DNA of 46,694 nt from Sphingomonas sp. CCH21-G11 (GCF_001555965.1 NZ_LSHX01000030.1:1-46694), one strand, 5' to 3'; counted from the first letter of the stretch, positions 1-8,609 are shown. Notes: generated by a model not told the origin, from the sequence alone. Numbers and translations are program-made.

Positions 1-9
1 GGGCGGGGG

Positions 10-1413
10 ATGAGCGAACGGGAATACGCCCCCGGTGCGATCGCGACCGAAAGCGGGCTGGACGCCGACGATCGCCTGAAACCCGAATTCGTGCGCTCGG
101 TGCTCGACCTCGTCGCCGCGGGGGATGAGGAGGGCGCGCGCGACCGCGTCGCGCCCCTCCACCCCGCCGATATCGCCGACCTCGTCGAACTGACCCCCAA
201 TGACGATCGCCCCGCGCTGGTCGCGGCGATCGCCCCGCTGATCGACGGCGACGTGCTCGCGGAAATGAACGACTGGGTGCGCGATGTGCTGATCGACGCG
301 CTCGAGCCGCGCCAGCTCGCCGACATGGCGTCGGAGCTCGACACCGACGACGCGGTCGCGATCATCGAGGATCTGGGCGAGGAGGATCAGCGCGCGGTGC
401 TGCGCGCGCTCGACCCCGACGATCGCGCCGCGATCGAGGAGGCGCTGAGCTATCCCGAGGAATCGGCCGGCCGCCTGATGCAGCGCGAGCTCATCGCGGT
501 GCCCGAACATTGGTCGGTCGGCGACGTGCTCGACTATCTGCGCGCCGACGACCAGCTCACCACCGATTTCTGGGAAGTGTTCGTGGTCGATCCGGCGCAT
601 CATCCGGTCGGCACCTGCAACCTGTCCTGGATCCTTCGCACCCCGCGCGTCGTCGCGATCAGCGACGTGATGAAGCGCGAGCAGACGCTGATTCCGGTCG
701 ATATGGACCAGGAGGAAGTGGCGCTGCGCTTTCAGAAATACGCGCTCATTTCCGCGGCGGTGGTCGATGCCAATGGCCGGCTGGTCGGCATGATCACCGT
801 CGACGACATCGTCCACATTATCCAGGCCGAAGCGGGCGAGGACGCGCTGCTGCTGTCGGGCGCGGGCGACGGCGACATCAACGAACCCGTGCGCGACACC
901 TATCGCGCGCGCGTGCGCTGGCTGATCGCCAACCTGTTCACCGCATTGGTCGCCGCCACGATCATCACCCAGTTCGAGGATACGATCGCGGCGATGGTCG
1001 CGCTCGCCGCGCTGATGCCGATCGTCGCGGGTGTCGGCGGCAATGCCGGCACGCAGACGCTGGCGGTGACGGTGCGCGCACTGGCGACCAATCAGCTGAC
1101 CCCGGCCAACACCTTGTGGGCGGTGCGGCGCGAGGTTGCGATCGCGGTGCTCAACGGCGCGACGGTGGCACTGGTGATCGGGGTGGGGGTCGGGCTGTTC
1201 TTCGCCAATCCGCTGCTCGGTCTGGTCATCGGCACCGCGATGCTCGCCAATATCGTCATCGCGGGGCTGGCCGGCGTGGTCGTGCCGCTGACGCTCGAAC
1301 GCTTCCGCGCCGACCCCGCGATCTCGTCGTCGATCTTCGTGACGATGGTGACCGACTCGATGGGGTTTCTGGTGTTCCTGGGCCTCGCGACCGTCAGCGG
1401 CCTGGTCGGATAG
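10..1413 (+). CDS. mgtE: Magnesium transporter MgtE
   Basis: 467-residue inner-membrane Mg2+ channel/transporter. The N-terminal third (about residues 20-150) is acidic and helical like the MgtE N domain. A CBS pair follows (about 150-285, with motifs such as SAAVVDANGRLVGMITVDD), then about five hydrophobic segments from residue 305 to the end. The glycine-rich stretch PIVAGVGGNAGTQT is the conserved MgtE pore-region signature. Length is normal for the family. In this family the cytoplasmic N and CBS domains sense intracellular Mg2+ and gate the pore. A G-rich stretch sits directly before the ATG. The DUF1489 gene follows on the same strand after about 50 bases. No Mg2+-sensing leader can be judged because the window starts here. 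Function is confident from the domain order and signature. Confidence 0.95.
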   Translation: MSEREYAPGAIATESGLDADDRLKPEFVRSVLDLVAAGDEEGARDRVAPLHPADIADLVELTPNDDRPALVAAIAPLIDGDVLAEMNDWVRDVLIDALEPRQLADMASELDTDDAVAIIEDLGEEDQRAVLRALDPDDRAAIEEALSYPEESAGRLMQRELIAVPEHWSVGDVLDYLRADDQLTTDFWEVFVVDPAHHPVGTCNLSWILRTPRVVAISDVMKREQTLIPVDMDQEEVALRFQKYALISAAVVDANGRLVGMITVDDIVHIIQAEAGEDALLLSGAGDGDINEPVRDTYRARVRWLIANLFTALVAATIITQFEDTIAAMVALAALMPIVAGVGGNAGTQTLAVTVRALATNQLTPANTLWAVRREVAIAVLNGATVALVIGVGVGLFFANPLLGLVIGTAMLANIVIAGLAGVVVPLTLERFRADPAISSSIFVTMVTDSMGFLVFLGLATVSGLVG

Positions 1414-1466
1414 CGCCGCCGAAATACCGTCTTGATCGCTGCCGCCGTGCCGCCCAGATCAGTCCG

Positions 1467-1868
1467 GTGCCGCTTCACCTGACCAAAGTCGCCTATGGCG
1501 CCGACTCGCTCGACACGCTCCAATCCTGGTTCGCGGGCCGCGAAGCGGCGGGCGGCGCGTCGCTGACCACCCGCTATCTCCCCAAGCGGCATGCGGAGAT
1601 CGTCGGCGGCTCGCTCTACTGGATCCTGAAGCACCAGCTCGTCGCTCGCTCCGCCATCCTCGGCTTTGGCGACGCGGAGGGCGGCCGGGTGGCGATCCAT
1701 ATCGACCCGCGCCTCGTGCTCGTCCAGGCCCGCCCGAAGCGCGCGCATCAGGGCTGGCGCTATCTGGAGGCGAAGGATGCGCCCCCCGATCTCGGCTCGG
1801 GCACGGCGGGAGCGATCAAGATTCCTGCCGATCTCGTCGGCAAGCTGGCGGGACTGGCGTTGATCTGA
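1467..1868 (+). CDS. DUF1489 family protein
   Basis: 133-residue protein of unknown function in an alphaproteobacterial conserved family (DUF1489). The family's recognisable blocks are LHLTKVAYGADSL near the start and the central GGSLYWILKHQLVARSAILGF. No membrane segment or signal peptide is visible, so it is probably cytoplasmic. The frame is open far upstream inside mgtE, but conserved sequence begins only at the GTG at 1467, which is taken as the start. It lies about 50 bases after mgtE and is probably co-transcribed with it. Biochemical function is unknown. Confidence 0.8.
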   Translation: MPLHLTKVAYGADSLDTLQSWFAGREAAGGASLTTRYLPKRHAEIVGGSLYWILKHQLVARSAILGFGDAEGGRVAIHIDPRLVLVQARPKRAHQGWRYLEAKDAPPDLGSGTAGAIKIPADLVGKLAGLALI

Positions 1869-1971
1869 CGCGCGCGGCCGCAGGGCCGGTCTTTTGCGCG
1901 GACTTGTCGCCACGAAGCGGCTTTCCGCCAATTTTCTTGCCGGTCGACCGGCATTACGTCATTTTTCGCGG

Positions 1972-2805
1972 ATGCAGTCGGGCTACGCCAGATATGCCTT
2001 TGCCCAGCCGACGGCGCGCACCTGGCGCGAGCGGGCCATTTCCGCCTCGCTGTCCGCTGCAATCCTTTTTCTGCTCGGGCTGTTGCTGTTCACGCTCGGT
2101 GTCCCGCCCGTCATCGCCCCGGCGGTGGAGGCACCGTTGTTGACCGAGTTTGTTGTGCTGCCCCGCATGCCGGCCCCCGAGCGTCGGGCCCAGGCCGAGA
2201 CCGACGTTCCGCGCCGGACCGTAAGCGGCGGCAGCCCGAGGCCGGCGGGTCCGCCGGACGCTGTCCGGCATCCGGCCAATGCAAGAGGTGCGCCGCCCGA
2301 TCCGACGACCGACCCGCCACTGAAGCTGACCGAGGTGCCGCTGGTGCCGCCGCTCCCCTTGCCGCTGCCATCGATCGACGACGGGACCGCGCGGGCTGGC
2401 CGCGGCACTGCCGACGGTGCCGGTTCGCTCGGGTCTGGAAACCAGGGCCTTGGTGGCACTGGAAGCGGGCGCGGCCGGGGGGCCGGCGACGGCGATGGCG
2501 CCGCGCCGACGATCGTGCCGCCGCGATGGGTGTTCATCCCGACCGAACGGGACCTGGCACCGTTTGTGCCAGCGGCCGCCCGGCGCGCGCGGGCATCGGG
2601 GACGGTCTATCTTGCGTGCCAGGTGATGAAGTCGCGGCGCTTGCACAACTGCAGGATATTGTCGGAGCAGCCGTCGGATATGGGATTCGGTTCGGCATCG
2701 CTCGCCGCGTCACGCAATTTCCGCGTCTACCCGGAAATCAGGGACGGCAAGGCCGTCAACAATGTTTGGGTTGGCTTTCCGATCGACTGGACGTTCAAGC
2801 CCTGA
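1972..2805 (+). CDS. TonB-like energy-transducer family protein
   Basis: 277-residue protein with the layout of TonB. A short cytoplasmic N-terminus is followed by one hydrophobic anchor (about residues 22-45, rich in Leu/Ile/Phe). Next comes a long Pro/Gly/Arg-rich periplasmic linker with stretches such as PPLPLPLPS and a Gly-rich run, then a compact C-terminal domain beginning near PPRWVFIP that resembles a TonB C-terminal fold. TonB proteins pass proton-motive energy from ExbB/ExbD to outer-membrane receptors, but no exbB, exbD or receptor gene is nearby, so its partners are unknown. The ATG at 1972 is preferred because the frame upstream of it lacks family character. The gene converges on rlmN and their 3' ends overlap by 11 bases. 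Confidence 0.6.
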   Translation: MQSGYARYAFAQPTARTWRERAISASLSAAILFLLGLLLFTLGVPPVIAPAVEAPLLTEFVVLPRMPAPERRAQAETDVPRRTVSGGSPRPAGPPDAVRHPANARGAPPDPTTDPPLKLTEVPLVPPLPLPLPSIDDGTARAGRGTADGAGSLGSGNQGLGGTGSGRGRGAGDGDGAAPTIVPPRWVFIPTERDLAPFVPAAARRARASGTVYLACQVMKSRRLHNCRILSEQPSDMGFGSASLAASRNFRVYPEIRDGKAVNNVWVGFPIDWTFKP

Positions 2806-4057
2806 CCACCGCCTCGCGATCGCGCTCGGCCCGGCTCTTTTTCGTCGCCGCGGTCTTCAGCTGGCCGCACGCGGCATCGATGTCGCGGCCGCGCGGCGTG
2901 CGGACGGGGGCGGAGATGCCGGCTTCGAACACGATGTTGGAGAAGGACTTGATCCGCTCGGGCGTCGAGCATTCGTAATCGGTGCCCGGCCACGGGTTGA
3001 ACGGGATCAGGTTGACCTTGGCGGGCAGGCGATAGCGGCGCAGCAGGCGGACCAGCTCGTGCGCGTCGGCGTCGCTGTCGTTCTTGTCGCGGATCATCAC
3101 ATATTCGAACGTGATCCGCCGGGCATTGTTGGCACCGGGATAGTCGGCGCACGCCTGCAGCAGCGCCTCGATCCCGTATTTGCGATTGAGCGGCACGAGC
3201 TCGTCGCGCACGTCCTTGGTCACTGCGTGGAGCGACACCGCCAGGTTGACGCCGATCTCCTCGCCCGCGCGTGCCATCATCGGCACGACGCCGCTGGTCG
3301 ACAGCGTGATCCGCCGCTTGCTCAGCGCCAGCCCGTCGCCGTCCATCACCAGCCGGAGCGCGTCGCGCACCGCGTCGAAATTATAGAGCGGCTCGCCCAT
3401 TCCCATCATCACGATGTTGGTCAGCATCCGCCCGTCGGGGCTGGACGGCCATTCGCCCAGCGCATCGCGCGCCAGCATCACCTGGCCGACGATCTCGCCC
3501 GGCGTCAGGTTGCGGACCAGCCGCATCGTGCCGGTGTGACAGAAGCTGCAATTGAGCGTGCAGCCGACCTGGCTCGATACGCACAAGGTGCCCCGATCGG
3601 CATCGGGGATGAACACCATCTCGAAATCCTGCGCGCCCTGGCCGTCGCCGGCATCCGCCCGCAACAGCCATTTGCGCGTGCCGTCGCTCGATACCTGCGC
3701 CTCGACCACCTCGGGGCGGCCGATCACGAACCGTTCGGCGAGCCAGGGATGCTGGGCCTTGGCGATATCGGTCATCACCGCGAAATCGGTCGCGCCGCGA
3801 TTATAGATCCAGTGCCACAATTGCTTGGCACGCAGCTTGGCCTGCTTCGCCTCCATCCCCGCGGCGATCAGCGCCTCGCGCACGCCCTCGCGCGGCAGCC
3901 CGATCAGGTCGACGCGACCATCGGCGCGCACCGCCGGGCCACGCGGCACGGGCACGGGGTCGATACGCCCGGGGGCGGGCATGGGCACGGTCGATGGGGA
4001 AAGCATCGCGGCCATATAGTCGTCTCGCACGACTTTCGCCAGCATGGGCGCCAGCAT
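2795..4057 (-). CDS. rlmN: 23S rRNA (adenine2503-C2)-methyltransferase RlmN
   Basis: Radical-SAM enzyme that methylates A2503 of 23S rRNA and A37 of some tRNAs. The cluster motif C-x3-C-x2-C is visible at Cys166, Cys170 and Cys173 (CTLNCSFC), preceded by the conserved TLCVSSQVG. The conserved C-terminal block [11 protein letters not shown] contains the methyl-carrying catalytic Cys. [10 protein letters not shown] and [10 protein letters not shown] are further family blocks. At 420 residues it is slightly long, and starts at 4015 or 3982 are also in frame, so the N-terminus is uncertain. It is last in a minus-strand set after the histidine phosphatase and the IalB-like gene, 18 bases below the latter. 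Confidence 0.93.
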   Translation of the reverse strand: MLAPMLAKVVRDDYMAAMLSPSTVPMPAPGRIDPVPVPRGPAVRADGRVDLIGLPREGVREALIAAGMEAKQAKLRAKQLWHWIYNRGATDFAVMTDIAKAQHPWLAERFVIGRPEVVEAQVSSDGTRKWLLRADAGDGQGAQDFEMVFIPDADRGTLCVSSQVGCTLNCSFCHTGTMRLVRNLTPGEIVGQVMLARDALGEWPSSPDGRMLTNIVMMGMGEPLYNFDAVRDALRLVMDGDGLALSKRRITLSTSGVVPMMARAGEEIGVNLAVSLHAVTKDVRDELVPLNRKYGIEALLQACADYPGANNARRITFEYVMIRDKNDSDADAHELVRLLRRYRLPAKVNLIPFNPWPGTDYECSTPERIKSFSNIVFEAGISAPVRTPRGRDIDAACGQLKTAATKKSRAERDREAVVRA

Positions 4058-4075
4058 CGCCGCCAGCCCGCCGGG

Positions 4076-4597
4076 TCAGCGGCGCGCGACGCTTCCCGAA
4101 CAGGCCAGCACCGCCGCATCGATCGCCGTCGCCGCGCCGTCGAGCGCATAGACATCGGCAAAGGGCACACCGGTCGCGGTCACGCTCTCGATGCTCAGGC
4201 TGCGCGCGGTGCGCATCGCGGCGATGATCGCGCGGTCGGTCGCGGCATCGGGTGCCCAGGCGTCGGTCGGTCCCGCAAGCAGGGCAAAGCGGCGCTCGCC
4301 GACCGCCAGTGTGACGCGCGCGCGGCGGTCGACCGCACGGCTCAGCCGGACATGCAGCTGGCCGCGCGCGCCGGTGCCGGGCCAGCGCGCGATGCTCAGG
4401 AACGGGCGCCATGCACGGCTGCGCGGCGATCGCACCGGCCGGCTGATCGCAAAGCATCGGCGCGGCGCGTCGTCGCGAAACGCGCCCCAGCGGCCGTGCA
4501 CGCCGATCGTCTCGCGCGCCGCCTGCGCCGGCATTGCGGTCAGCAACGCGGGAGCGATCAGCAACGCGGGGGCGATCATCAGCGCGCGACCCCTCAT
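4076..4597 (-). CDS. Invasion-associated locus B (IalB) family protein
   Basis: 173-residue exported protein. A signal peptide is clear (MRGRAL, a hydrophobic core of Ile/Ala/Leu, then a cleavage-like AMPAQAA), so it should be periplasmic or outer-membrane associated. The mature part begins with a WGAFRDDAPRRCFAIS block and ends with a lone late Cys (ACSGS), the pattern of alphaproteobacterial IalB-family proteins. The family name comes from Bartonella; a role in invasion is not implied here, and many free-living relatives have it. The ATG overlaps the stop of the upstream phosphatase as ATGA, suggesting translational coupling. Family assignment is moderate because the domain is short and divergent. 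Confidence 0.65.
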   Translation of the reverse strand: MRGRALMIAPALLIAPALLTAMPAQAARETIGVHGRWGAFRDDAPRRCFAISRPVRSPRSRAWRPFLSIARWPGTGARGQLHVRLSRAVDRRARVTLAVGERRFALLAGPTDAWAPDAATDRAIIAAMRTARSLSIESVTATGVPFADVYALDGAATAIDAAVLACSGSVARR

Positions 4598-5259
4598 GCG
4601 TGCCCGCCGCCATCGCCGCGATGGATGACATGCTCGACGCCGCGCGCGATCCGCACGATCGATCCCTGCGGCAATCCGGGGGCGACGGGCGCGCCCAGCG
4701 TGGTCGCCGGGGCCAGTCCCGTCATCACGCCGCGCAGCACGCGGCTGGACACGCCGTGCATGATGACCAGCCGGTCGCCGGGGTCGGCGTCGGTCGCCTC
4801 GAGCCACGACGTCACGCGGGCCGCGATCTCGGGATAGGTCTCGCCATCTGGCGCGGGGCGCAGCGACCGCACCTCCGGGTCGATCACCGATCCCGCCTCG
4901 GCGATCACCGCGTCATAGCTGCGCCCGCCCCAGCTGCCCATGCCGATCTCGACCAGCCGCGCATCGACCTGCGCGGCGTGCCAGTCGAGCTCGAGGTGCT
5001 CGGCGATCACCGCCAGCGTCTGCAGCGCGCGCCCGGTCGGCGACGACCACAGCGTCAATGCAGGCCTCGGCCCCAGCAGCGCGCGCAGCCGTGCGCCCAT
5101 CGCGTCGGCCTGGGCAAAGCCGGCGCGGGTCAGCGGGGTGTGGAGCTGCTCGCCCTGCAACCGGCGCGTCGCGTTGAACACGGTTTCGCCATGCCGGGCG
5201 ATGAAGTCGCGGCCCGGCCGGTTCCGGGTCGCCGTCGCGTGATCTGCCATCGCCGCCAT
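4594..5259 (-). CDS. Histidine phosphatase family protein (phosphoglycerate-mutase-like)
   Basis: 221-residue phosphatase-superfamily protein with the catalytic RHGET motif near the N-terminus (IARHGETVFN) and the second catalytic His in VIMHGVSSRVLRG. SSPTGRALQTL and the downstream Glu-containing EIGMGSWGG block also match the GpmB/CobC-like branch. No signal peptide is visible, so it is likely cytoplasmic. Substrate cannot be told from the sequence; relatives act on phosphoglycerate, alpha-ribazole phosphate or other small phosphate esters. There are two close ATGs, 5259 and 5250. It leads the minus-strand run histidine phosphatase, IalB-like protein, rlmN. Confidence 0.85.
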   Translation of the reverse strand: MAAMADHATATRNRPGRDFIARHGETVFNATRRLQGEQLHTPLTRAGFAQADAMGARLRALLGPRPALTLWSSPTGRALQTLAVIAEHLELDWHAAQVDARLVEIGMGSWGGRSYDAVIAEAGSVIDPEVRSLRPAPDGETYPEIAARVTSWLEATDADPGDRLVIMHGVSSRVLRGVMTGLAPATTLGAPVAPGLPQGSIVRIARGVEHVIHRGDGGGHA

Positions 5260-5348
5260 TTCAACCCCCTGTGGCGCAAAAGCAACGGAAATCCTTGTTT
5301 ATCTGGGGTTCATGCAACGCCTTCGCGCGCTCCCTAGTTAGCGCCTCC

Positions 5349-5366
5349 CACCCCGCGATCGGGGTG
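5349..5366 (+). promoter_or_regulatory. 5' leader hairpin ahead of the beta-barrel gene
   Basis: CACCCC and GGGGTG form a 6-bp stem around a six-base loop, ending 19 bases before the ATG at 5386. A good ribosome-binding site, CAGGAG, follows it. Short stable leader hairpins are common on abundant outer-membrane protein mRNAs and can slow decay; that role is inference here. Confidence 0.35.
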
Positions 5367-5385
5367 TGGAAGTTCAGGAGTATCT

Positions 5386-6045
5386 ATGCGTTACGTATTT
5401 CTCGTCGCCCTCGCCGCCACGTCGGCCTTGGCCACGCCCGCTTTTGCCCAGGACGCTGACCCGACCTTCACGGGGCCGCGGATCGCGGTGCTCGGCGGCT
5501 ATGACGGCATCCGTCCCGGCAGTAGCGAGGACAGCGATCTCGAAGGCGACGACCAGACGGTCGACGGCTTCCTCTATGGGGTCGAGGCCGGCTACGACAT
5601 CGCGATCGGCTCGCGTGCCGTGATCGGCGCCGACCTGGAATATTCGGATTCGACCGGCAAGGTCGAAACCGACACCGCCGATCCCGAATTTTTCGGCTTC
5701 GGCCGGGTCAGCACCGGCCGCGACCTCTATGTCGGCCTGCGCGCCGGCCTGCGCGCGGCGCCCAACACGCTGGTCTATGCCAAGGGCGGCTACACCAATG
5801 CCCGCCTGAACGTGCGCGCCAATGACGGCACCACCGAATTCCGCGAGAATTTCGAGGTGGACGGCTGGCGTCTGGGTGCGGGGCTGGAGCAGGCGCTGGG
5901 CCCCAACGCGTTTGCAAAGGTCGAATACCGCTATTCGAACTACTCGAACGCGAATTTCGAATTTGCCGACGGCGCGGTCAGCGGCGACTTCGACATCGAT
6001 ACCGACCGGCACCAGGTCGTCGCCGGGCTCGGCTGGCGGTTCTGA
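5386..6045 (+). CDS. Outer-membrane beta-barrel protein (OmpA-like/porin-family barrel)
   Basis: 219-residue outer-membrane protein. It has a classic signal peptide (MRYVFLVALAATSALATPAFA, cleavage after AFA). The rest alternates polar and aromatic/Gly residues as in an eight-stranded barrel, with strands such as VYAKGGYTNARLNV and AFAKVEYRYSNYSN. The chain ends GLGWRF, with the C-terminal Phe used for recognition by the BAM machinery. Long acidic loops (for example SSEDSDLEGDD) would face outward. It resembles the small alphaproteobacterial 'porin family' barrels rather than true trimeric porins, so a structural role is more likely than bulk transport. It has a good SD (CAGGAG, 5 bases from the ATG) and a strong terminator downstream, so it is probably monocistronic. 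Confidence 0.85.
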   Translation: MRYVFLVALAATSALATPAFAQDADPTFTGPRIAVLGGYDGIRPGSSEDSDLEGDDQTVDGFLYGVEAGYDIAIGSRAVIGADLEYSDSTGKVETDTADPEFFGFGRVSTGRDLYVGLRAGLRAAPNTLVYAKGGYTNARLNVRANDGTTEFRENFEVDGWRLGAGLEQALGPNAFAKVEYRYSNYSNANFEFADGAVSGDFDIDTDRHQVVAGLGWRF

Positions 6046-6056
6046 GGACCGATGCA

Positions 6057-6085
6057 CCGCCCCGGGGAACCATGCCCCGGGGCGG
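6057..6085 (+). terminator. GC hairpin just after the beta-barrel gene
   Basis: A perfect 11-bp inverted repeat (6057-6067 with 6075-6085, core CCCCGGGG) around a seven-base loop lies 11 bases after the stop codon. No U-run follows, so alone it would be a pause or 3'-protecting hairpin. It precedes the stronger terminator at 6104. Confidence 0.5.
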
Positions 6086-6103
6086 CGTCACAAAATCGTC
6101 GGG

Positions 6104-6135
6104 AAGGGCCGGGGCCGCTTGCTCCGGCCCTTTTT
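6104..6135 (+). terminator. Rho-independent terminator of the beta-barrel gene
   Basis: AAGGGCCGG (6104-6112) pairs with CCGGCCCTT (6124-6132) across an 11-base loop, followed by further T residues (a T-run from 6131 to 6135). This is a textbook intrinsic terminator and insulates dnaN from the upstream gene. Confidence 0.85.
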
Positions 6136-6230
6136 CACGTTAGAGATGAACGGGTGGCGAAGCGCCACGCCCGCGGGCCCACGCCCGCTGGGACAGGAAG
6201 AATAGGGCGCGCACCGGGGGTTTTGGGACA

Positions 6231-7355
6231 ATGAAGGCGACGATCGAACGCGCAACCTTGCTCAAGGGGCTGAGCCACGTGCATTCGGTGGTCGAGCGGC
6301 GCAACACCATCCCGATCCTGTCCAACGTGCTGATCGATGCGACCGGCCAGGGCGTGATCCGCCTGATGGCGACCGACCTCGATCTCCAGATCGACGAGAC
6401 GCTGCCCGCCGCGATCGACCAGGCCGGCGCGATCACCGTGCCCGCGCACATGTTGTTCGACATTGCGCGCAAGCTGCCCGAGGGCGCACAGGTTCAGCTG
6501 TCCGCCGCGGAGGGCCGGCTGACCGTCGTTGCCGGGCGCGCGCGCTTCAACCTCTCGACGCTGCCGCGCGACGATTTCCCGGTGATCGCCGAGGGTGAGC
6601 TGCCGACCAGCTTCGAGCTGTCGGCGGAACTGCTCAAGCAGATCATCGACAAGACGCGCTTCGCGATCTCGACCGAGGAGACGCGCTATTATCTGAACGG
6701 TATCTTCCTGCACGTCAGCGAGGATGGCGGCGCGGCCGGCCAGCCGGTGCTGAAGGCGGCGGCGACCGACGGCCACCGGCTTGCCCGCGTCACCGTGCCG
6801 CGTCCGGACGGCGCGGATGCGATGCCCGACGTCATCGTGCCGCGCAAATGCGTGAACGAACTCAGGAAGCTGCTCGACGAGGTCGACGGCTCGGTCGGCG
6901 TGTCGCTGTCGGGATCGAAGATCCGCTTCGATCTCGGCCAGGCGATCCTGACCTCGAAGCTGATCGACGGCACCTTTCCGGACTATAACCGCGTCATCCC
7001 GACCGGCAACGACAAGCTGCTCAAGCTCGATCCCAAGAGCTTCATGGCCGGGGTCGACCGCGTGTCGACGATCGCCACCGAAAAGGCGCGCGCGGTCAAG
7101 ATGGCGCTCGACCGCGACAAGGTGACGCTGTCGGTGACCAGCCCCGAACATGGCGCCGCGGCGGAGGAAGTCCCCGGCGACTATGCGTCGGAATCGTTCG
7201 AGATCGGCTTCAACAGCAAATATCTGATGGACATTCTCGGCCAGATCGAAGGTGACACGGTCGAGGTGCACCTGGCCGATGCGGGATCGCCGACGCTGAT
7301 CCGCGAGAATGACAAGTCCGCCGCGCTCTATGTGCTCATGCCCATGCGGGTGTGA
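6231..7355 (+). CDS. dnaN: DNA polymerase III beta subunit (sliding clamp)
   Basis: 374 residues, normal length. The sliding clamp encircles DNA, tethers polymerase III and is a docking platform for many repair proteins. Three topologically similar clamp domains follow in order (about 1-120, 130-250, 250-374). Typical blocks are VVERRNTIPILSNVLI near the start, FAISTEETRYYLNGIFL and TDGHRLARV in domain 2, and the C-terminal VLMPMRV. The C-terminal end normally forms the cleft that binds partner clamp-binding motifs. It is not next to dnaA, recF or gyrB here, as is usual in many alphaproteobacteria, so it gives no evidence for an origin of replication nearby. Confidence 0.97.
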   Translation: MKATIERATLLKGLSHVHSVVERRNTIPILSNVLIDATGQGVIRLMATDLDLQIDETLPAAIDQAGAITVPAHMLFDIARKLPEGAQVQLSAAEGRLTVVAGRARFNLSTLPRDDFPVIAEGELPTSFELSAELLKQIIDKTRFAISTEETRYYLNGIFLHVSEDGGAAGQPVLKAAATDGHRLARVTVPRPDGADAMPDVIVPRKCVNELRKLLDEVDGSVGVSLSGSKIRFDLGQAILTSKLIDGTFPDYNRVIPTGNDKLLKLDPKSFMAGVDRVSTIATEKARAVKMALDRDKVTLSVTSPEHGAAAEEVPGDYASESFEIGFNSKYLMDILGQIEGDTVEVHLADAGSPTLIRENDKSAALYVLMPMRV

Positions 7356-7419
7356 CGACGCCGATTCGGGGCGTGATGACCTATGATTGACCCGCTCTTT
7401 CTGAGCGGCTGACCGAATG

Positions 7420-7450
7420 CAGATCGTCTCGAAACGGAGTCTGTTTTTTT
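7420..7450 (+). terminator. Possible dnaN terminator
   Basis: CAGA (7420-7423) and TCTG (7440-7443), extended by CTC/GAG with a small bulge, make an imperfect stem. Seven T residues follow directly (7444-7450). The U-run is convincing but the stem is weak, so this is a candidate only. A family-C palindrome begins four bases further on. Confidence 0.4.
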
Positions 7451-7453
7451 CGC

Positions 7454-7533
7454 GTCACCCCGGCCTTGCGCCGCGGTCCCGCTGCCTGATCCAGCGCAGA
7501 AGATAGCGGCTCCCGGCGCAATGCCGGGGCGAC
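7454..7533. repeat. REP-like palindrome pair, family C (copy 1)
   Basis: Left arm 7454-7483 begins GTCACCCCGGCCTTGCGCCG. Right arm 7505-7533 is its imperfect reverse complement, ending CCGGGGCGAC. The spacer is about 20 bases. The same layout (GTCRCCCCGG ... TTG ... CCGGG ... CCGCT) recurs at 34771-34850, so this is a dispersed family and not a one-off terminator. It lies between dnaN and the convergent membrane-protein gene. Confidence 0.75.
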
Positions 7534-7574
7534 GCGCAAATCCGCGTATCGCCTCGACCGATATGCATATCGGG

Positions 7575-8234
7575 TCAGACCCGCGCCAGGCCGAGCCGCA
7601 CGCCGACGACCATCGACGCGACCAGATAGACCGCCATGGTCACGATCGCGGCGATCCAGGTGCCGAAATCGGGCAGCAGGCCGATCCGCGCCAGCGCTGC
7701 CCAGGTGAACAGGGCGAGCTGCAGGCCCCAGAAGCACGCGGCCCCCGTCTGGACGATCATGGTCCGGGTCAGTTCATCGCTCATCCGCCACAGCCGCCCG
7801 TTCAGCCAGGTCTGTGCGACGATCAGGGCGAGCAGCGCGATCGCGGTCAGGCTGCGCGCGGTGTCGGTCAGTTCGGCCGCCACCGCCAGCGGAGGCACCG
7901 CGAGGACTGCGCCGGCGATGACGCACACCACCGCCTGGATGCGTGCAGACCGGATCGCGGCCGGATCGACCGGATCGGTATCGCCGGGTTCGCGCTGTTC
8001 GACCGCGCGCGCGAACCAGGCGCTGCGCGTCGAGACGATCGCGACCCAGACGCCCATCAGGACCAGCAGGAACGCCAGCGCCAGCGCCATCACGTCCGCC
8101 GGCGGTATCGGCTCGACCCCGTCGAACAGGCCGTTCTGCGCGATCAGTCGACCGACCGCATAGCCGGCGGCACCGCCCAGCGCGGCGAGCAGGGCGATGC
8201 GCAGCAGCTTCGCGCGCAGGCTCAATTCACGCAT
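7575..8234 (-). CDS. Hypothetical integral membrane protein paired with an XRE regulator
   Basis: 219 residues with about five or six hydrophobic segments (for example LLRIALLAALGGAAGYAVG, VMALALAFLLVLMGVWVAI, a central Ala/Val-rich helix and the C-terminal AIVTMAVYLVASMVVGV). A charged loop lies between the second and third. No catalytic motif was recognised. Its ATG (8234) lies inside the 3' end of the XRE gene, an eight-base overlap, so the two should be translated together. Regulator/membrane-protein pairs of this layout are common in bacteria, with the membrane partner usually uncharacterised. The frame is open further upstream, but that part lies under the XRE gene and is not real. Confidence 0.7.
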   Translation of the reverse strand: MRELSLRAKLLRIALLAALGGAAGYAVGRLIAQNGLFDGVEPIPPADVMALALAFLLVLMGVWVAIVSTRSAWFARAVEQREPGDTDPVDPAAIRSARIQAVVCVIAGAVLAVPPLAVAAELTDTARSLTAIALLALIVAQTWLNGRLWRMSDELTRTMIVQTGAACFWGLQLALFTWAALARIGLLPDFGTWIAAIVTMAVYLVASMVVGVRLGLARV

Positions 8235-8445
8235 CGGGAGCCCCGACAGGTTCCCATTCGTCAAGGAAGATCGCATCGACAGGCACTCCGAAAATCTTGG
8301 CCATGCGCAGCGCGAGCGGCAGGCTCGGGTCGTATTTGTCGGTCTCGACGGCGTTGATCGTCTGACGCGACACGCCCAGCCGCTGGGCAAGATCGCCCTG
8401 ACTGATCGCCATCTCCGCCCGCAACACCCGCAACCGGTTCTTCAC
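8227..8445 (-). CDS. Small XRE-family helix-turn-helix regulator
   Basis: 72-residue Cro/CI-type DNA-binding protein. The helix-turn-helix spans SQGDLAQRLGVSRQTINAVE, followed by the typical DKYDPSLPLALRMAKIFGVPVDAIF block of YozG-like minimal regulators. The protein is a single HTH domain with no sensor part. The GTG at 8445 is chosen because the family begins with a KNRLRVLRAE block; an ATG at 8487 would add an unconserved 14-residue tail. It is the first gene of a two-gene unit with the membrane protein. A 9-bp inverted repeat (8499-8548) just upstream probably includes its own operator. Confidence 0.85.
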   Translation of the reverse strand: MKNRLRVLRAEMAISQGDLAQRLGVSRQTINAVETDKYDPSLPLALRMAKIFGVPVDAIFLDEWEPVGAPDA

Positions 8446-8498
8446 CCGTCCCTCACCGCATCGATCCGCGCCGAAGGTGACAACCATTGCCGACCTTC

Positions 8499-8548
8499 TG
8501 ACAAGAGTTCTTTACATGATTCGCATGAAATGTCCAGAGCTCTTGTCA
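8499..8548. promoter_or_regulatory. Candidate operator between the XRE and Coq4-like genes
   Basis: TGACAAGAG (8499-8507) and CTCTTGTCA (8540-8548) are perfect inverted repeats 32 bases apart. A minus-strand promoter-like pair (TGGACA, 16 bases, TAAAGA) lies between the arms. A further TGACAA lies at about 8478. The arrangement fits autorepression by the adjacent XRE protein and could also affect the divergent Coq4-like gene. Confidence 0.5.
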
Positions 8549-8609
8549 CCCTTTCGACTTGTGTCGGTCGCCATGATCTATTAACAGTTATGTCAGTAAC
8601 GGGGACGAC

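Noticed and set aside
2762..4837. A 691-residue plus-strand open frame covering rlmN and the IalB-like gene
   Set aside because: Arg/His/Ala-rich sequence without family character, exactly antisense to the recognised rlmN; a GC-driven shadow.
6231..7355. dnaN as a sign of the replication origin
   Set aside because: No dnaA, recF, gyrB or DnaA-box cluster was seen next to it.
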